NCBI RefSeq assembly: GCF_001747085.1
Contig: NZ_MDJD01000007.1
Span: forward strand, 620,001 to 684,000
Origin: Flavivirga aquatica
GTDB taxonomy: Bacteria > Bacteroidota > Bacteroidia > Flavobacteriales > Flavobacteriaceae
Direction of reading: 5' to 3'
Length of the DNA stretch: 64,000 bases
Positions within the stretch are counted from its first letter, which is position 1, and each line of letters opens with the position of its first letter. A program made the translations under genes and the position numbers. The notes below the pieces were generated by a model. It saw nothing but the letters and a program-made list of their open reading frames with translations. It did no database searches and had not been told where the DNA came from. Of this stretch, positions 26,123 through 36,180 are shown piece by piece.

Positions 26123-26195
26123 TCACCATAACATAAGTAGGTTAAGTTCATGGTAGATTTGGGGCAAAAAAGGTGAACTTCTGTTCACCTTTTTT
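26123..26195 (+). ncRNA. Predicted small RNA, copy 2 of a tandem pair
   Basis: This 73-nt element differs from copy 1 by one fewer A in the linker, one fewer T in the tail and one G-to-A change. That change turns a G-U pair in the terminator stem into an A-U pair (GGTGAAC with GTTCACC), so structure is kept while sequence drifts. The -7 box at 26113-26120 and the terminator make it a self-contained transcription unit. It lies in the long gap between the amidophosphoribosyltransferase gene and sodA. Target and function are unknown. Confidence 0.75.
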
Positions 26196-26214
26196 ATTTT
26201 ATTCGTTTTAAAAT

Positions 26215-26634
26215 AAAAAGCACCTATTAGAAATCTTCCATATCATTCAAGTAGAAAGCCTTTTATATTTTAAAAAGGTAGACTCTTTATTAAACACAAA
26301 TAGAGATATAACTTCAGAATTACTAGATTCATATAACTATCTCATTGAAGATGCAAAAAAAAGCTCAAACTCCAAATTAAATACATCAACTCATTGATTA
26401 AATTTGATAGCATTCTGGATAAGAATTATAAGTATGTTAAAAACAAACTTATTAAAGAACATGAAACACCTGAGCTCCTATTAGAAAAAAATCAATTAAT
26501 TAAACAGTTAAATAGTAATAAGGTCATCTCAAAAAATAAAATTTTCATAATGTTAGTTATAATTTCAGCTTTAATTATAATTACTTTTTTTGTTATGAGA
26601 AGGAATTTAATTAATAAGAGAAAGGGAAGGCTAC
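26215..26634 (+). pseudogene. Remnant of a TPR / membrane / HTH regulator, frameshifted
   Basis: Two reading frames together encode part of a flavobacterial TPR-containing, membrane-anchored AraC-type regulator. The first frame reads LLYFKKVDSLLN and ITSELLDSYNYLIEDAKK and stops at 26395-26397. The second frame continues with SLIKFDSILDKNYKYV, IKEHETPELLLEKNQ and a membrane helix (IFIMLVIISALIIITFFV). The shift lies near the A8 run at 26355-26362. The N-terminal TPR units and the C-terminal DNA-binding domain are missing. An ORF call starting with TTG at 26394 would only cover the second part. The protein-family match is from memory. Confidence 0.6.
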
Positions 26635-26668
26635 AAAAAAAGCTACTCTATTTTCATAAAGCAGCTTT
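26635..26668 (-). terminator. Rho-independent terminator for sodA
   Basis: On the minus strand a 9-bp stem (26660-26668 with 26639-26647, one G-T pair) is followed by a run of seven Ts. It lies 27 bp after the sodA stop and overlaps the 3' end of the pseudogene remnant. Confidence 0.7.
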
Positions 26669-26694
26669 CAATATATGTTGTTATAAAAAACGTA

Positions 26695-27303
26695 TTATTT
26701 AGCTTCAGCGTAACGTTTTTCAACTTCGTTCCAGTTAATAACACTAAAAAAGGCATTAATATAATCTGGACGTCTGTTTTGGTAATTTAAATAATAAGCG
26801 TGTTCCCAAACATCAAGACCTAAAATTGGCGTACCACCACAAGTTACTCCTGGCATTAATGGGTTATCTTGGTTTGGTGTAGAGCAAATCTCTACCTTAC
26901 CACCTTTATGTACACATAACCAAGCCCAACCAGAACCAAACCGTGTTGCTGCAGCTTTACTAAAAGCTTCTTTAAAACCATCGGCAGAACCATAAGCTGC
27001 TTCGATAGCATCTTTTAACTCACCAGATAAACGTCCTTTTCCTTCAGGATTCATTATACTCCAAAATAATGAGTGGTTATAAAACCCACCTCCATTATTT
27101 CTTACGGCACCATTATTCATATCTAAATTTGCAAGAATATCTTCAATAGATTTTCCTTCTAAATCTGTTCCAGCAATAGCATTGTTTAAATTATTTGTAT
27201 ATCCTTGGTGATGCTTAGAATGATGTATCTCCATTGTTCTAGCATCTAAATGAGGCTCTAAAGCATCGTAAGCATATCCTAATTCTGGTAATTCAAAAGC
27301 CAT
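26695..27303 (-). CDS. sodA: Superoxide dismutase, Mn-type
   Basis: Cytoplasmic Fe/Mn-family superoxide dismutase of 202 residues. Metal ligands are H27, H77, D164 and H168 ([15 protein letters not shown]). Gly73 before NHS and Gln145 in TPNQDNP are the pattern of manganese rather than iron enzymes, though cambialistic use of both is possible. No signal peptide. Transcribed alone, with a -7 box upstream and a terminator downstream. Confidence 0.95.
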   Translation of the reverse strand: MAFELPELGYAYDALEPHLDARTMEIHHSKHHQGYTNNLNNAIAGTDLEGKSIEDILANLDMNNGAVRNNGGGFYNHSLFWSIMNPEGKGRLSGELKDAIEAAYGSADGFKEAFSKAAATRFGSGWAWLCVHKGGKVEICSTPNQDNPLMPGVTCGGTPILGLDVWEHAYYLNYQNRRPDYINAFFSVINWNEVEKRYAEAK

Positions 27304-27339
27304 AATTTTATTTTTTAAATATTAATTTATTAGTTTCTT

Positions 27340-27347
27340 CAAATTTA
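27340..27347 (-). promoter_or_regulatory. -7 promoter box for sodA
   Basis: On the minus strand this reads TAAATTTG, a perfect TAnnTTTG, 36 bp upstream of the sodA start. Confidence 0.5.
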
Positions 27348-27427
27348 CACATAAAACAGGGCAATTAAAAATAATAAATGACTATCAACTCATCGATAGT
27401 TTTTATCTTGTATCCAAATTCTTGTTT

Positions 27428-30400
27428 ATGCAACAGCCGCACCCTTTTACAATATATAATGCTTCTGCAGGCAGCGGAAAAACGTATACGCTTGTAAAAG
27501 AATATTTAAAAATTCTATTTCAATCTAATAATTCTGAGCAATTTAAAAGAATATTAGCCATTACGTTTACCAATAAGGCTGTTGCCGAAATGAAAGAACG
27601 TATTATAGAAACTTTAAAGCAGTTTTCTAATATTTCTATTCTAGAAAATCCAGATGGTATGTTTAAAACTATTTGCGAAGAGCTACAAATAAAACCAGAT
27701 GCACTCCATAAAAAATCTGAAAAACTATTAAACACCATTATACATAACTATGCTGCTTTTGATATTTCAACTATAGACGGGTTTACCCATAAACTCATTA
27801 GAACTTTTGCTTACGATTTAAAACTGCCTTTAAACTTTGAAGTAGAACTTGATCAAGATGCACTTTTAAACGAAGCTGTAGATAGTTTAATATCTAAAGC
27901 AGGAACAAACGAAAAACTCACAAACATTCTAGTAGATTTTGCTATAGAAAAAGCAGATGATGACAAAAGTTGGGATGTCTCTTTTGACTTTAATAAAATA
28001 GCAAAACTATTAGTTAATGAAAACGACATTCCTTTTATAGATTCTTTAAAAGATAAAACGCTAGACGATTTTAAAATACTTAAAACACAGTTAAAAAAAG
28101 AAATATCTACATTAGAAACTCGTATTATTGAACAATCACAAGACGCGTTAACATTAATTGAAGAAGCTGGTTTAGAGTTTAATGATTTTTCTGGAAGCTA
28201 TCTACCAAAGCACCTAAAAAAGTTAGCAGACAAAAATTTCAATGTTACTTTTGGAACGAAATGGCAAGAAGACATTGAAACAAAAACCCTATATCCCAAA
28301 CGTGTTACAGCAGAAGTTGCTTCTACAATAGAACAAATACAGCCACAAATAGCATCAAGTTTTAATGAAACTAAACAATGTATTTTTCATCTAAAATTCT
28401 TAAAAGCTTTCTATAAAAACATCACCCCGCTATCCGTTTTAAACGCTATTAATAATGAATTGAAAATCTTAAAAGAAGATCAAAATAAAATGTTGATTTC
28501 AGAATTCAATACCATTATTAGTAAAGAAATTAGAGAACAACCCACGCCTTTTATTTACGAACGTATAGGCGAAAAATTCAAACACTATTTTATAGATGAG
28601 TTTCAAGACACCTCTGTAATGCAGTGGGGAAACCTAATTCCTTTATTAGAAAACTCCCTATCGACAGAAACGGGAAGCACCATGCTAGTAGGCGATGCTA
28701 AACAAGCCATTTATCGTTGGCGTGGCGGAAAAGCAGAACAATTTATTGGTTTGTTTGGAAACGATAATCCATTTTATATTGAAAAATATGTCGAAAACCT
28801 ACCTGCCAACTACAGAAGTTTTAAAGAAATTGTAAATTTTAACAATGGCTTTTTTAATTTTTTAGCAAATCAAGTATTTAATAATAATGATTATAAAAAC
28901 CTTTATGAAAACGCGCATCAAGACATAACACAAGAGCAAAGTGGCTATGTTGAATTATCTTTTTTAGATATTGATAAAGATGATGACAGAGACGAGCTGT
29001 ATTCAGAACAGGTTTTAAACACCATTAAGATTTGCTTAGAAAAAGGCTATAAATATGAAGATATTTGTGTTTTAGTGCGTAAAAAAAAGGAAGGTGTCGC
29101 GATTGCAAACTATTTAAGCCAACAACATATCCCTGTAATATCTTCAGAAACATTATTAATTTACAATGCTTCAGAAGTCATTTTTATTAATGATTTGTTA
29201 GCCCTTTTAATTCAGCCTAAAAACAACGAAATAAAAATTAAGTTTTTAAATTATTTAACCACACTTTTTAATATTGAAGACAAACATGATTTTTTTATAA
29301 ATCATTTAAATATACCATTATTAGAGCTTTTTAAAAGTTTAGAAGCTTTCAATATTTTTATAAATAGTGATACACTATTACAACTTCCGCTTTACGATTT
29401 AGCAGAAACCATTGTAAGAAGTTTTAATTTAGTTGAAACATCTAATGCCTACATTCAGTTTTATCTGGATATTGTCCTAGATTTTTCACAAAAAAAAGGA
29501 TCTGATATTTCTGGATTCCTAGATTACTTCGAAAAGAAAAAAGAAAGCCTAAATATTATATCTCCTAAAGGTCAAAATGCAGTTCAAATTATGACCATTC
29601 ATAAATCTAAAGGTTTAGAATTCCCAGTGGTTATATTTCCTTATGCCGATTTAGATATTTACAGAGAACTAGAACCTAAAGAGTGGTTTAAATTAAATGA
29701 AGGAAAATATACTGGTTTTTCACATACACTTCTAAACTACAATAAGGATTTTGAACATTACGGAGAAGAAGGACAATATATATATAACAAACATCAATCT
29801 GAACAGGAACTAGACAACATTAACTTATTATATGTTACCCTAACCAGACCTGTAGAACAGTTGTTTATTATTTCAAAAAAAGATATTTCAGCAAAAGGAG
29901 AGGTAAATAATAAAAAATACTCTGGAATGTTCATCAACTACATACAACATCTAAGTTTATGGGATGAATCTCAATTAACATATAGTTTTGGAAACCCTGA
30001 AAAAACTTCAGAAAAATTATCAACTACAAAAGAAGTTACAGTTCAACATGAATTTATTTCAACAGCTAAAGAAAACCACAATATAAAAGTAATAACAAAA
30101 TCTGCATATTTATGGGACACAAATCAAAAGGAAGCCATTGAAAAAGGAAACCTAATTCATGATATAATGTCTCAAATAAAAACTAAAGACGATATTGATT
30201 CTGTTGTAAGCGATTTTATAAATACTTCTATAATTAATACAGTGCAAGCAGCTACACTAAAATCTATGGTTATACAAATTATTGAACACCCAGAACTCAA
30301 AAATTATTACACTTCAAATCACACGATATATAATGAACGTGATATTATCACTAAAGAAGGTCTTATTTTAAGACCAGATAGGATTGTTATAAATACTAGA

Positions 30401-30559
30401 AATGAAGCCGTAATTATAGATTATAAAACAGGTGTTGAAGACAAAAAACATCAACAACAGTTACAATTATATCAAGACGTTTTAGAAGACATGAAAATAA
30501 AAGTTAAAAAGAAAATTCTTGTATACACAAATAATGATATAAAGGTAAAAGATGTTTAA
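27428..30559 (+). CDS. AddA-like UvrD/Rep helicase with C-terminal nuclease domain
   Basis: Superfamily 1 helicase-nuclease of 1043 residues for double-strand-break processing. I start it at the ATG at 27428; a TTG at 27422 would add two residues. Walker A is NASAGSGKTYT near the N-terminus, the DEAD-like motif II is FIDEFQDTS (about 395), and GDAKQAIYRWRGG and VQIMTIHKSKGLEFPVV are helicase motifs III and V. The last 150 residues contain a PD-(D/E)XK nuclease with RPDRIV and AVIIDYKTG. The partner AddB-like nuclease is at 33420, separated by kbl and an OmpA gene. The protein lies 22 bp upstream of kbl. Confidence 0.88.
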   Translation: MQQPHPFTIYNASAGSGKTYTLVKEYLKILFQSNNSEQFKRILAITFTNKAVAEMKERIIETLKQFSNISILENPDGMFKTICEELQIKPDALHKKSEKLLNTIIHNYAAFDISTIDGFTHKLIRTFAYDLKLPLNFEVELDQDALLNEAVDSLISKAGTNEKLTNILVDFAIEKADDDKSWDVSFDFNKIAKLLVNENDIPFIDSLKDKTLDDFKILKTQLKKEISTLETRIIEQSQDALTLIEEAGLEFNDFSGSYLPKHLKKLADKNFNVTFGTKWQEDIETKTLYPKRVTAEVASTIEQIQPQIASSFNETKQCIFHLKFLKAFYKNITPLSVLNAINNELKILKEDQNKMLISEFNTIISKEIREQPTPFIYERIGEKFKHYFIDEFQDTSVMQWGNLIPLLENSLSTETGSTMLVGDAKQAIYRWRGGKAEQFIGLFGNDNPFYIEKYVENLPANYRSFKEIVNFNNGFFNFLANQVFNNNDYKNLYENAHQDITQEQSGYVELSFLDIDKDDDRDELYSEQVLNTIKICLEKGYKYEDICVLVRKKKEGVAIANYLSQQHIPVISSETLLIYNASEVIFINDLLALLIQPKNNEIKIKFLNYLTTLFNIEDKHDFFINHLNIPLLELFKSLEAFNIFINSDTLLQLPLYDLAETIVRSFNLVETSNAYIQFYLDIVLDFSQKKGSDISGFLDYFEKKKESLNIISPKGQNAVQIMTIHKSKGLEFPVVIFPYADLDIYRELEPKEWFKLNEGKYTGFSHTLLNYNKDFEHYGEEGQYIYNKHQSEQELDNINLLYVTLTRPVEQLFIISKKDISAKGEVNNKKYSGMFINYIQHLSLWDESQLTYSFGNPEKTSEKLSTTKEVTVQHEFISTAKENHNIKVITKSAYLWDTNQKEAIEKGNLIHDIMSQIKTKDDIDSVVSDFINTSIINTVQAATLKSMVIQIIEHPELKNYYTSNHTIYNERDIITKEGLILRPDRIVINTRNEAVIIDYKTGVEDKKHQQQLQLYQDVLEDMKIKVKKKILVYTNNDIKVKDV

Positions 30560-30580
30560 TTTTGCTAAAAACGCAAAAAT

Positions 30581-31774
30581 ATGTACGGAAAACTGAAAAA
30601 ACACCTAAAAGAAGAGCTTCAAAACATAAAAGATAACGGACTTTATAAAGAAGAACGCATCATCACCTCCGCACAAGGAGCAGAAATAACTTTAAACACA
30701 GGAGAAACCGTTTTAAATTTTTGTGCTAATAATTATTTAGGTCTATCGTCACACCCAGATGTTATTCAGGCAGCTAAAGATGCTATGGACACTCATGGTT
30801 TTGGCATGTCATCTGTTCGTTTTATCTGTGGCACCCAAGATATTCACAAAACATTAGAACAAAAAATAGCCGATTTTTATGAAACCGAAGACACTATATT
30901 ATATGCAGCCGCCTTTGATGCAAATGGAGGTGTTTTTGAACCCTTGCTTGGAGCAGAAGATGCTATCATTTCAGATGCATTAAATCATGCCTCCATAATA
31001 GACGGTGTTCGCTTATGTAAAGCCGCTAGATATCGCTATAAAAATAACGATATGGTAGATTTGGAAAAACAACTTATCACTGCTAACGATAATGGTACTC
31101 GTTTTAAAATTATAGTAACCGATGGTGTTTTCTCAATGGATGGACTAGTAGCCCCTCTAGACAAAATTTGCGATTTAGCTGATAAATATGATGCCTTAGT
31201 CATGATTGATGAATGCCATGCTGCTGGTTTTATTGGAAAAACTGGACGTGGCACCTTGGAAGAAAAAAACGTTTTAAACCGAATTGATATTATTACTGGT
31301 ACTTTAGGTAAAGCTTTAGGTGGAGCCATGGGCGGATATACAACTGGAAAAAAGGAAATTATTGATATGCTTCGCCAAAGCTCTAGACCATACCTGTTTT
31401 CAAACTCATTGGCTCCTGCAATTGTTGGAGCATCCATTAAAGTATTTGATATGCTCTCTAATAATACCCAACTTAGAGATACATTAGAGTGGAATACAAA
31501 TTATTTTAAAAAAGGAATGAAAGAAGCTGGCTTTGATATTATTGATGGTGACTCTGCAATTGTCCCTGTTATGCTATACGATGCAAAGCTATCTCAAACC
31601 ATGGCAAATCTACTTTTAAAAGAAGGAATTTATGTTATTGGATTCTTTTTTCCAGTAGTTCCAAAAGAAAAAGCAAGAATACGCTTACAAATTTCTGCAG
31701 CACACACTAAACAGCATTTAGACAAGGCTATAATTGCTTTCATTAAGATTGGGAAAATTTTAAACATTATCTAA
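30581..31774 (+). CDS. kbl: Glycine C-acetyltransferase
   Basis: PLP enzyme of 397 residues (2-amino-3-ketobutyrate CoA ligase) that splits 2-amino-3-ketobutyrate with CoA into glycine and acetyl-CoA during threonine breakdown. The PLP lysine is K244 in [14 protein letters not shown], and D210/H213 in [12 protein letters not shown] hold the cofactor. Length matches Kbl. The partner threonine dehydrogenase gene is not in the window. It follows the AddA-like gene closely. Confidence 0.92.
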   Translation: MYGKLKKHLKEELQNIKDNGLYKEERIITSAQGAEITLNTGETVLNFCANNYLGLSSHPDVIQAAKDAMDTHGFGMSSVRFICGTQDIHKTLEQKIADFYETEDTILYAAAFDANGGVFEPLLGAEDAIISDALNHASIIDGVRLCKAARYRYKNNDMVDLEKQLITANDNGTRFKIIVTDGVFSMDGLVAPLDKICDLADKYDALVMIDECHAAGFIGKTGRGTLEEKNVLNRIDIITGTLGKALGGAMGGYTTGKKEIIDMLRQSSRPYLFSNSLAPAIVGASIKVFDMLSNNTQLRDTLEWNTNYFKKGMKEAGFDIIDGDSAIVPVMLYDAKLSQTMANLLLKEGIYVIGFFFPVVPKEKARIRLQISAAHTKQHLDKAIIAFIKIGKILNII

Positions 31775-31821
31775 AATCGTTCTGAACAACCAAAACACAA
31801 ACCCTATCTACTATTTTTTTA

Positions 31822-31829
31822 TATATTTG
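31822..31829 (+). promoter_or_regulatory. -7 promoter box for the OmpA-family gene
   Basis: TATATTTG, a perfect TAnnTTTG box, 68 bp upstream of the start at 31898. The gene therefore has its own promoter and a leader of about 60 nt. Confidence 0.5.
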
Positions 31830-31897
31830 TCTTTGTTAATAAAATTTAACAACTTACATTTGTTTACAATTAACACTTAAAATTAAACTTTTTAAAT

Positions 31898-33274
31898 ATG
31901 AAAAATCTTAGCAGATTATTGTTCGCTATGTTGCTTGTACTTGGTTATAGCAACGCTAATGCGCAAGACAAGAACAACCCTTGGCAAATTACTATTGGGG
32001 CAAACGCAGTTGATGCATACCCTTCTGGAGATGGTGTTCCTTTTAGCGAAACTATCTTTAGCAAGTATGTTGATCTAGATAACTGGAATATCTTGCCTTC
32101 CCTATCAACTATCTCTGTATCTAAATACGTAGGTAATGGATTTTCTATTGGAGTAGCTGGTTCTCTTAATAAAATAGAAAACTGGGGAGAAGATGCAAAT
32201 GGAGATGCTCTTAAAGTAGATGATCTATCTTACTATGCTGCAGATGGAACTGTTAAATATAGTATTGGAGAAGTATTAGAATGGAAAACATTAGATCCAT
32301 ACGTAGGAGTTGGTGGTGGTTACACTTGGATTGATGAAGTAGGTGCTGGAACTTTAAACGGAACTTTAGGTCTTAACGTATGGTTTAACGAAAATGTTGG
32401 TTTAACGCTACAATCTTCATATAAACATGCTTTCGAAGATTATTTAAATACACATTTCCAACACACCGCTGGTATTTCTATCAAATTTGGTGGAGCTGAT
32501 ACTGATGGTGATGGTATATACGACAAAGATGATGCTTGTCCAGACGTTCCTGGTTTAGAAGCTTTCAAAGGTTGTCCAGATACTGATGGTGATGGTATTG
32601 AAGACAGCAAAGATGATTGTCCTAACGAAGCTGGTTTAGCTGAACTTAATGGATGTCCTGATACTGACGGTGATGGTATTGCTGATAAAGATGATAAATG
32701 TCCTTCTGTTGCTGGATTAAAAGCTTTAAATGGTTGTCCAGATGCTGATGGTGATGGTATAACTGATAGTGATGATGCTTGTCCTAAAGTTAGTGGTCCT
32801 GCTGCAAACAAAGGTTGCCCTTGGCCAGATACTGATAACGATGGTGTATTAGACAAAGATGATAAATGTCCTGAGGTTAAAGGTACTGTTGCAAACAACG
32901 GTTGTCCTGAAGTAACCGAAGAAATACAAAAAACTTTAAATGAGTACGCTAAAACAATCTTATTTGATACCGGTAGAGCAACTATCAAATCTCAATCTGA
33001 AACTGTTTTAAACGACATCGTTAACATTCTTAAAGAATACCCAACAGCTAAATTTGCAGTTGAAGGTCATACTGATAGTGTAGGTTCTGCTAAATTAAAC
33101 CAAAGATTATCTGATTCTAGAGCTAATTCTGTAAAAGAATACTTAGTTAGTCATGGTATCGATGCATTTAGGTTATCATCTCTTGGTTATGGAGAAGATA
33201 AGCCAATCGACTCTAACAAAACTAGAGCTGGTAGAGCAAATAACAGACGTGTTGAAATTAACTTAGTAAAATAA
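31898..33274 (+). CDS. OmpA-family outer-membrane protein with thrombospondin type 3 repeats
   Basis: Major-type outer-membrane protein of 458 residues. A signal peptide ends at about residue 22 (NANAQ). An eight-stranded beta-barrel follows (about 25-200), then five calcium-binding TSP3 repeats (about 203-340; [15 protein letters not shown] is the first) as a stiff linker, then an OmpA peptidoglycan-binding domain (about 345-458) with [29 protein letters not shown] and [12 protein letters not shown]. It tethers the outer membrane to peptidoglycan. A perfect 13-bp stem terminator follows. Confidence 0.94.
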   Translation: MKNLSRLLFAMLLVLGYSNANAQDKNNPWQITIGANAVDAYPSGDGVPFSETIFSKYVDLDNWNILPSLSTISVSKYVGNGFSIGVAGSLNKIENWGEDANGDALKVDDLSYYAADGTVKYSIGEVLEWKTLDPYVGVGGGYTWIDEVGAGTLNGTLGLNVWFNENVGLTLQSSYKHAFEDYLNTHFQHTAGISIKFGGADTDGDGIYDKDDACPDVPGLEAFKGCPDTDGDGIEDSKDDCPNEAGLAELNGCPDTDGDGIADKDDKCPSVAGLKALNGCPDADGDGITDSDDACPKVSGPAANKGCPWPDTDNDGVLDKDDKCPEVKGTVANNGCPEVTEEIQKTLNEYAKTILFDTGRATIKSQSETVLNDIVNILKEYPTAKFAVEGHTDSVGSAKLNQRLSDSRANSVKEYLVSHGIDAFRLSSLGYGEDKPIDSNKTRAGRANNRRVEINLVK

Positions 33275-33312
33275 TAAGTTAGTTTTAAACAACAATAAAA
33301 CAAATAAGCTTG

Positions 33313-33343
33313 AAAAACGCTTCGGATATCCGAAGCGTTTTTT
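33313..33343 (+). terminator. Rho-independent terminator after the OmpA-family gene
   Basis: A perfect 13-bp stem (33313-33325 with 33330-33342, core ACGCTTCGG) with an ATAT loop and flanking A and T runs, 39 bp after the stop codon. Confidence 0.95.
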
Positions 33344-33419
33344 ATTTTTATATCATACAGATCTATTATCCTTAAAAACAATGCTATTTACTAATGCATA
33401 ATTGTAAAATTCAATTGGT

Positions 33420-36179
33420 ATGACAACCTTTATTTTTGATGTTCTAAAAGATTTAGAAAACAATAACGCAAACCTTTCTGAATTAACCTTTATTCTACCA
33501 AGTAAAAGAGCCGGCCTCTTTTTAAAGCATCAATTATCAATACTAACGAAACAAACCATATTTTCTCCTTCAATTATTAGTATTGAAGAATTTGTCGAAG
33601 AACTATCACATCTAAAAAGTATTTCAAATGCCGAACTCCTTTTTGAGTTTTACAACTCATATATCCATCTAACAAAAGAAAAAAATAAAGACTCCTTTGA
33701 GTTATTTTCTAAATGGGCACAAATACTACTTCAAGATTTTAATGAAATAGATCGTTACCTTATTCCTCAAGAAAATATTTTCAACTACTTAAGTGCTATT
33801 CAAGATCTAAAACACTGGTCCTTGGAAGACAATAAAACAGATTTCGTTAAAAACTATTTATCCTTTTGGAATAAACTTTATAGCTATTATGATCATTTTA
33901 CTAAGAGTCTTTTAAATAAAAACATAGGCTATCAAGGTTTAATTTATAGAGAAGCTGCTAAAAACCTAAAAACTTATATTCAAAATAACCCTAAAAAAGA
34001 ATACATTTTCCTAGGATTTAACGCCTTAAATACATCTGAAGAAACAATTATACAAGAATTACTTCAAAATGGGTCAGCAAAAATTTATTGGGATATCGAT
34101 TCTGTATTCCTAAACAACCCAAAACATGATGCAGCTCTATTTACTAGGCAACACAAAAACAATTGGGCTTTTTTAAAAAATAATCCTTTTAACTGGATAA
34201 CTACAAATTATTCTAAAGAAAAAAACATATCTGTATTTGGAATTCCCAAAAACATAGGACAAGCAAAATACATAGGGTCACTACTAAACAATTTACAAAA
34301 GGAAAATCCATCACTACAAAATACAGCTGTTGTTCTAGGTGATGAAAACCTACTAATTCCAGTATTAAATTCGCTCCCTTCCAGCATTGCAGCATTGAAC
34401 ATAACAATGGGATTTCCTTTAAAATCTATACCATTAGCATCCCTTTTTGAAGACTTATTTCATTTACATAAAATATCAACTAGTTCCTTTTATTATAAAG
34501 ATGTTATCAAAATCGTATCACACCAATTTATAAGACCTCTATTCAATTTTGAAAATATCGATTATGCTTCCAAACTTATTGAAACCATTGACACCAACAA
34601 CCTTGTATACCTAGAAAAAGAACGCTTAAAACAAATAGCAGGGAAAACTAGCGGCATAATTGATTTACTATTTTCTAATTGGGATAAATCAATTGATACA
34701 GCCTTAAATAAATGTTCACAATTAATATTAGTCATTAAAAATTATTTGAATGAAGATAAAACATCTAATTTACTTTCATTAGAATACTTATTCCGTTTTA
34801 ACGAACTATTTAATGAAATAATCAGATTAAATAAAGATTATCACCATATAAAAGACATCTCAACACTATATAATGTTTATAAAGAATTATTAAGCTCTGA
34901 AACCTTAGACTTTCAAGGTGAACCCTTGCAAGGGCTACAAATTATGGGTATGCTAGAATCCCGTGTTTTAGATTTCGAAACAGTTATTATTTCCTCCGTA
35001 AATGAAGGTGTACTACCCTCAGGAAAAAGTAATAATTCCTTTATCCCATTTGATGTTAAAATCGAAAACAAGCTTCCCACATATAAAGAAAAAGATGCCG
35101 TATATACCTATCATTTTTACAGGCTTTTACAACGTGCCAAAAATGTTTTTATATTATATAATACAGAAGCAGATGTATTGACTGGAGGTGAAAAAAGCAG
35201 GTTCATTACGCAATTACAATTAGAAAACATCCACCCTATTAATCATCAAATAATAGCTCCTCAAGTCCCAATTATTGAAACCTCATTAAATGTTGTGGAG
35301 AAAACAGAAGACTTAAAAAAGCAAATTATTCGCGTTGCAGAACAAGGGTTTTCTCCATCTTCACTAACCAACTACATAAGAAACCCTATAGATTTTTATT
35401 ATCAAAGTATATTAAAAATAAAACAACATAATGATGTTGAAGAAACCGTTGCAGCTAACACCTTAGGCACCGTGGTACATAATACACTTGAAGATTTTTA
35501 CAAACCATTAATTGGTCATTTTTTAACTACAGATATAATTAAAAAATTAAAAGGAGAAATTGAAAACAAAGTAACTTTTCACTTTAAAAACGAATACAAA
35601 GAAGGTGATATAACCAAAGGCAAAAACTTAATTATTTTTGAAATAGCAAAACGATATGTATCCAATTTTTTAGATTTAGAAACTAGAGCTTTAAAAACTG
35701 GCAATGAAATAAAAATCTTAGCTATTGAAGCCGATAATAACATTTCAATTAACATTCCAGAACTTGATTTCCCTATTAAAATTAAAGGAAAAGTAGACCG
35801 AATAGATGAATGCAATGGCATAACTCGAATTATCGATTACAAAACAGGAAACGTACAACAAAATCAAGTTGAAATAGTAAATTGGGAAGACATTAATACA
35901 GATTACAAAAAATACAGTAAAAGTTTTCAAATACTAGCCTATGCCTATATGATGCATTCTTCAAAAACTATAAAACCGCCTATTGAAGCCGGTATAATTT
36001 CATTTAAAAATTTAAGTTCAGGTTTTTTAAAATTTGCAAAAAAAGACAAACCTGGTAGTTATGCAAAAAAAGAAACTTTGATTACTCAAGAAACTATTAA
36101 TAACTTTAGCATTCAACTAAAAGCACTTATTATAGAAATCTGTAATTCCAATATCAATTTTACAGAAAAAGAACTTTAA
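33420..36179 (+). CDS. AddB-like PD-(D/E)XK nuclease family protein
   Basis: Protein of 919 residues resembling the AddB subunit of the AddAB helicase-nuclease. The N-terminus has TFILPSKRAGLFLKHQL, a degenerate helicase-like ATP region without a full Walker A. SSVNEGVLPSGK near residue 520 is a characteristic inactive helicase motif. The C-terminal 260 residues carry the RecB-type nuclease, with FSPSSLTNYIRNPIDFYY, GTVVHNTLEDFY, IKGKVDRIDE and TRIIDYKTGN as the metal and catalytic segments. It should form a complex with the protein encoded at 27428. The a/b hydrolase gene starts one base after the stop. Confidence 0.83.
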   Translation: MTTFIFDVLKDLENNNANLSELTFILPSKRAGLFLKHQLSILTKQTIFSPSIISIEEFVEELSHLKSISNAELLFEFYNSYIHLTKEKNKDSFELFSKWAQILLQDFNEIDRYLIPQENIFNYLSAIQDLKHWSLEDNKTDFVKNYLSFWNKLYSYYDHFTKSLLNKNIGYQGLIYREAAKNLKTYIQNNPKKEYIFLGFNALNTSEETIIQELLQNGSAKIYWDIDSVFLNNPKHDAALFTRQHKNNWAFLKNNPFNWITTNYSKEKNISVFGIPKNIGQAKYIGSLLNNLQKENPSLQNTAVVLGDENLLIPVLNSLPSSIAALNITMGFPLKSIPLASLFEDLFHLHKISTSSFYYKDVIKIVSHQFIRPLFNFENIDYASKLIETIDTNNLVYLEKERLKQIAGKTSGIIDLLFSNWDKSIDTALNKCSQLILVIKNYLNEDKTSNLLSLEYLFRFNELFNEIIRLNKDYHHIKDISTLYNVYKELLSSETLDFQGEPLQGLQIMGMLESRVLDFETVIISSVNEGVLPSGKSNNSFIPFDVKIENKLPTYKEKDAVYTYHFYRLLQRAKNVFILYNTEADVLTGGEKSRFITQLQLENIHPINHQIIAPQVPIIETSLNVVEKTEDLKKQIIRVAEQGFSPSSLTNYIRNPIDFYYQSILKIKQHNDVEETVAANTLGTVVHNTLEDFYKPLIGHFLTTDIIKKLKGEIENKVTFHFKNEYKEGDITKGKNLIIFEIAKRYVSNFLDLETRALKTGNEIKILAIEADNNISINIPELDFPIKIKGKVDRIDECNGITRIIDYKTGNVQQNQVEIVNWEDINTDYKKYSKSFQILAYAYMMHSSKTIKPPIEAGIISFKNLSSGFLKFAKKDKPGSYAKKETLITQETINNFSIQLKALIIEICNSNINFTEKEL

Positions 36180-36180
36180 A

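Noticed and set aside
25914-26195. The duplicated element read as an attachment site or insertion scar
   Set aside because: Each copy carries its own -7-like box and terminator, and no integrase or mobile gene lies between or beside them.
26394-26702. A 102-residue open frame with one membrane helix
   Set aside because: Its start would be TTG and it continues a protein whose first part is in another frame upstream; it reads as the second half of a decayed regulator, not as a gene.
31036-31437. Open frame of 133 residues antisense to kbl
   Set aside because: It lies wholly inside a well-supported gene and shows no recognisable domain.
32440-32988. Long open frame on the minus strand opposite the OmpA gene
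   Set aside because: It mirrors the Asp/Gly-rich TSP3 repeats, giving low-complexity Ser/Pro/Leu protein; no start or family supports it.
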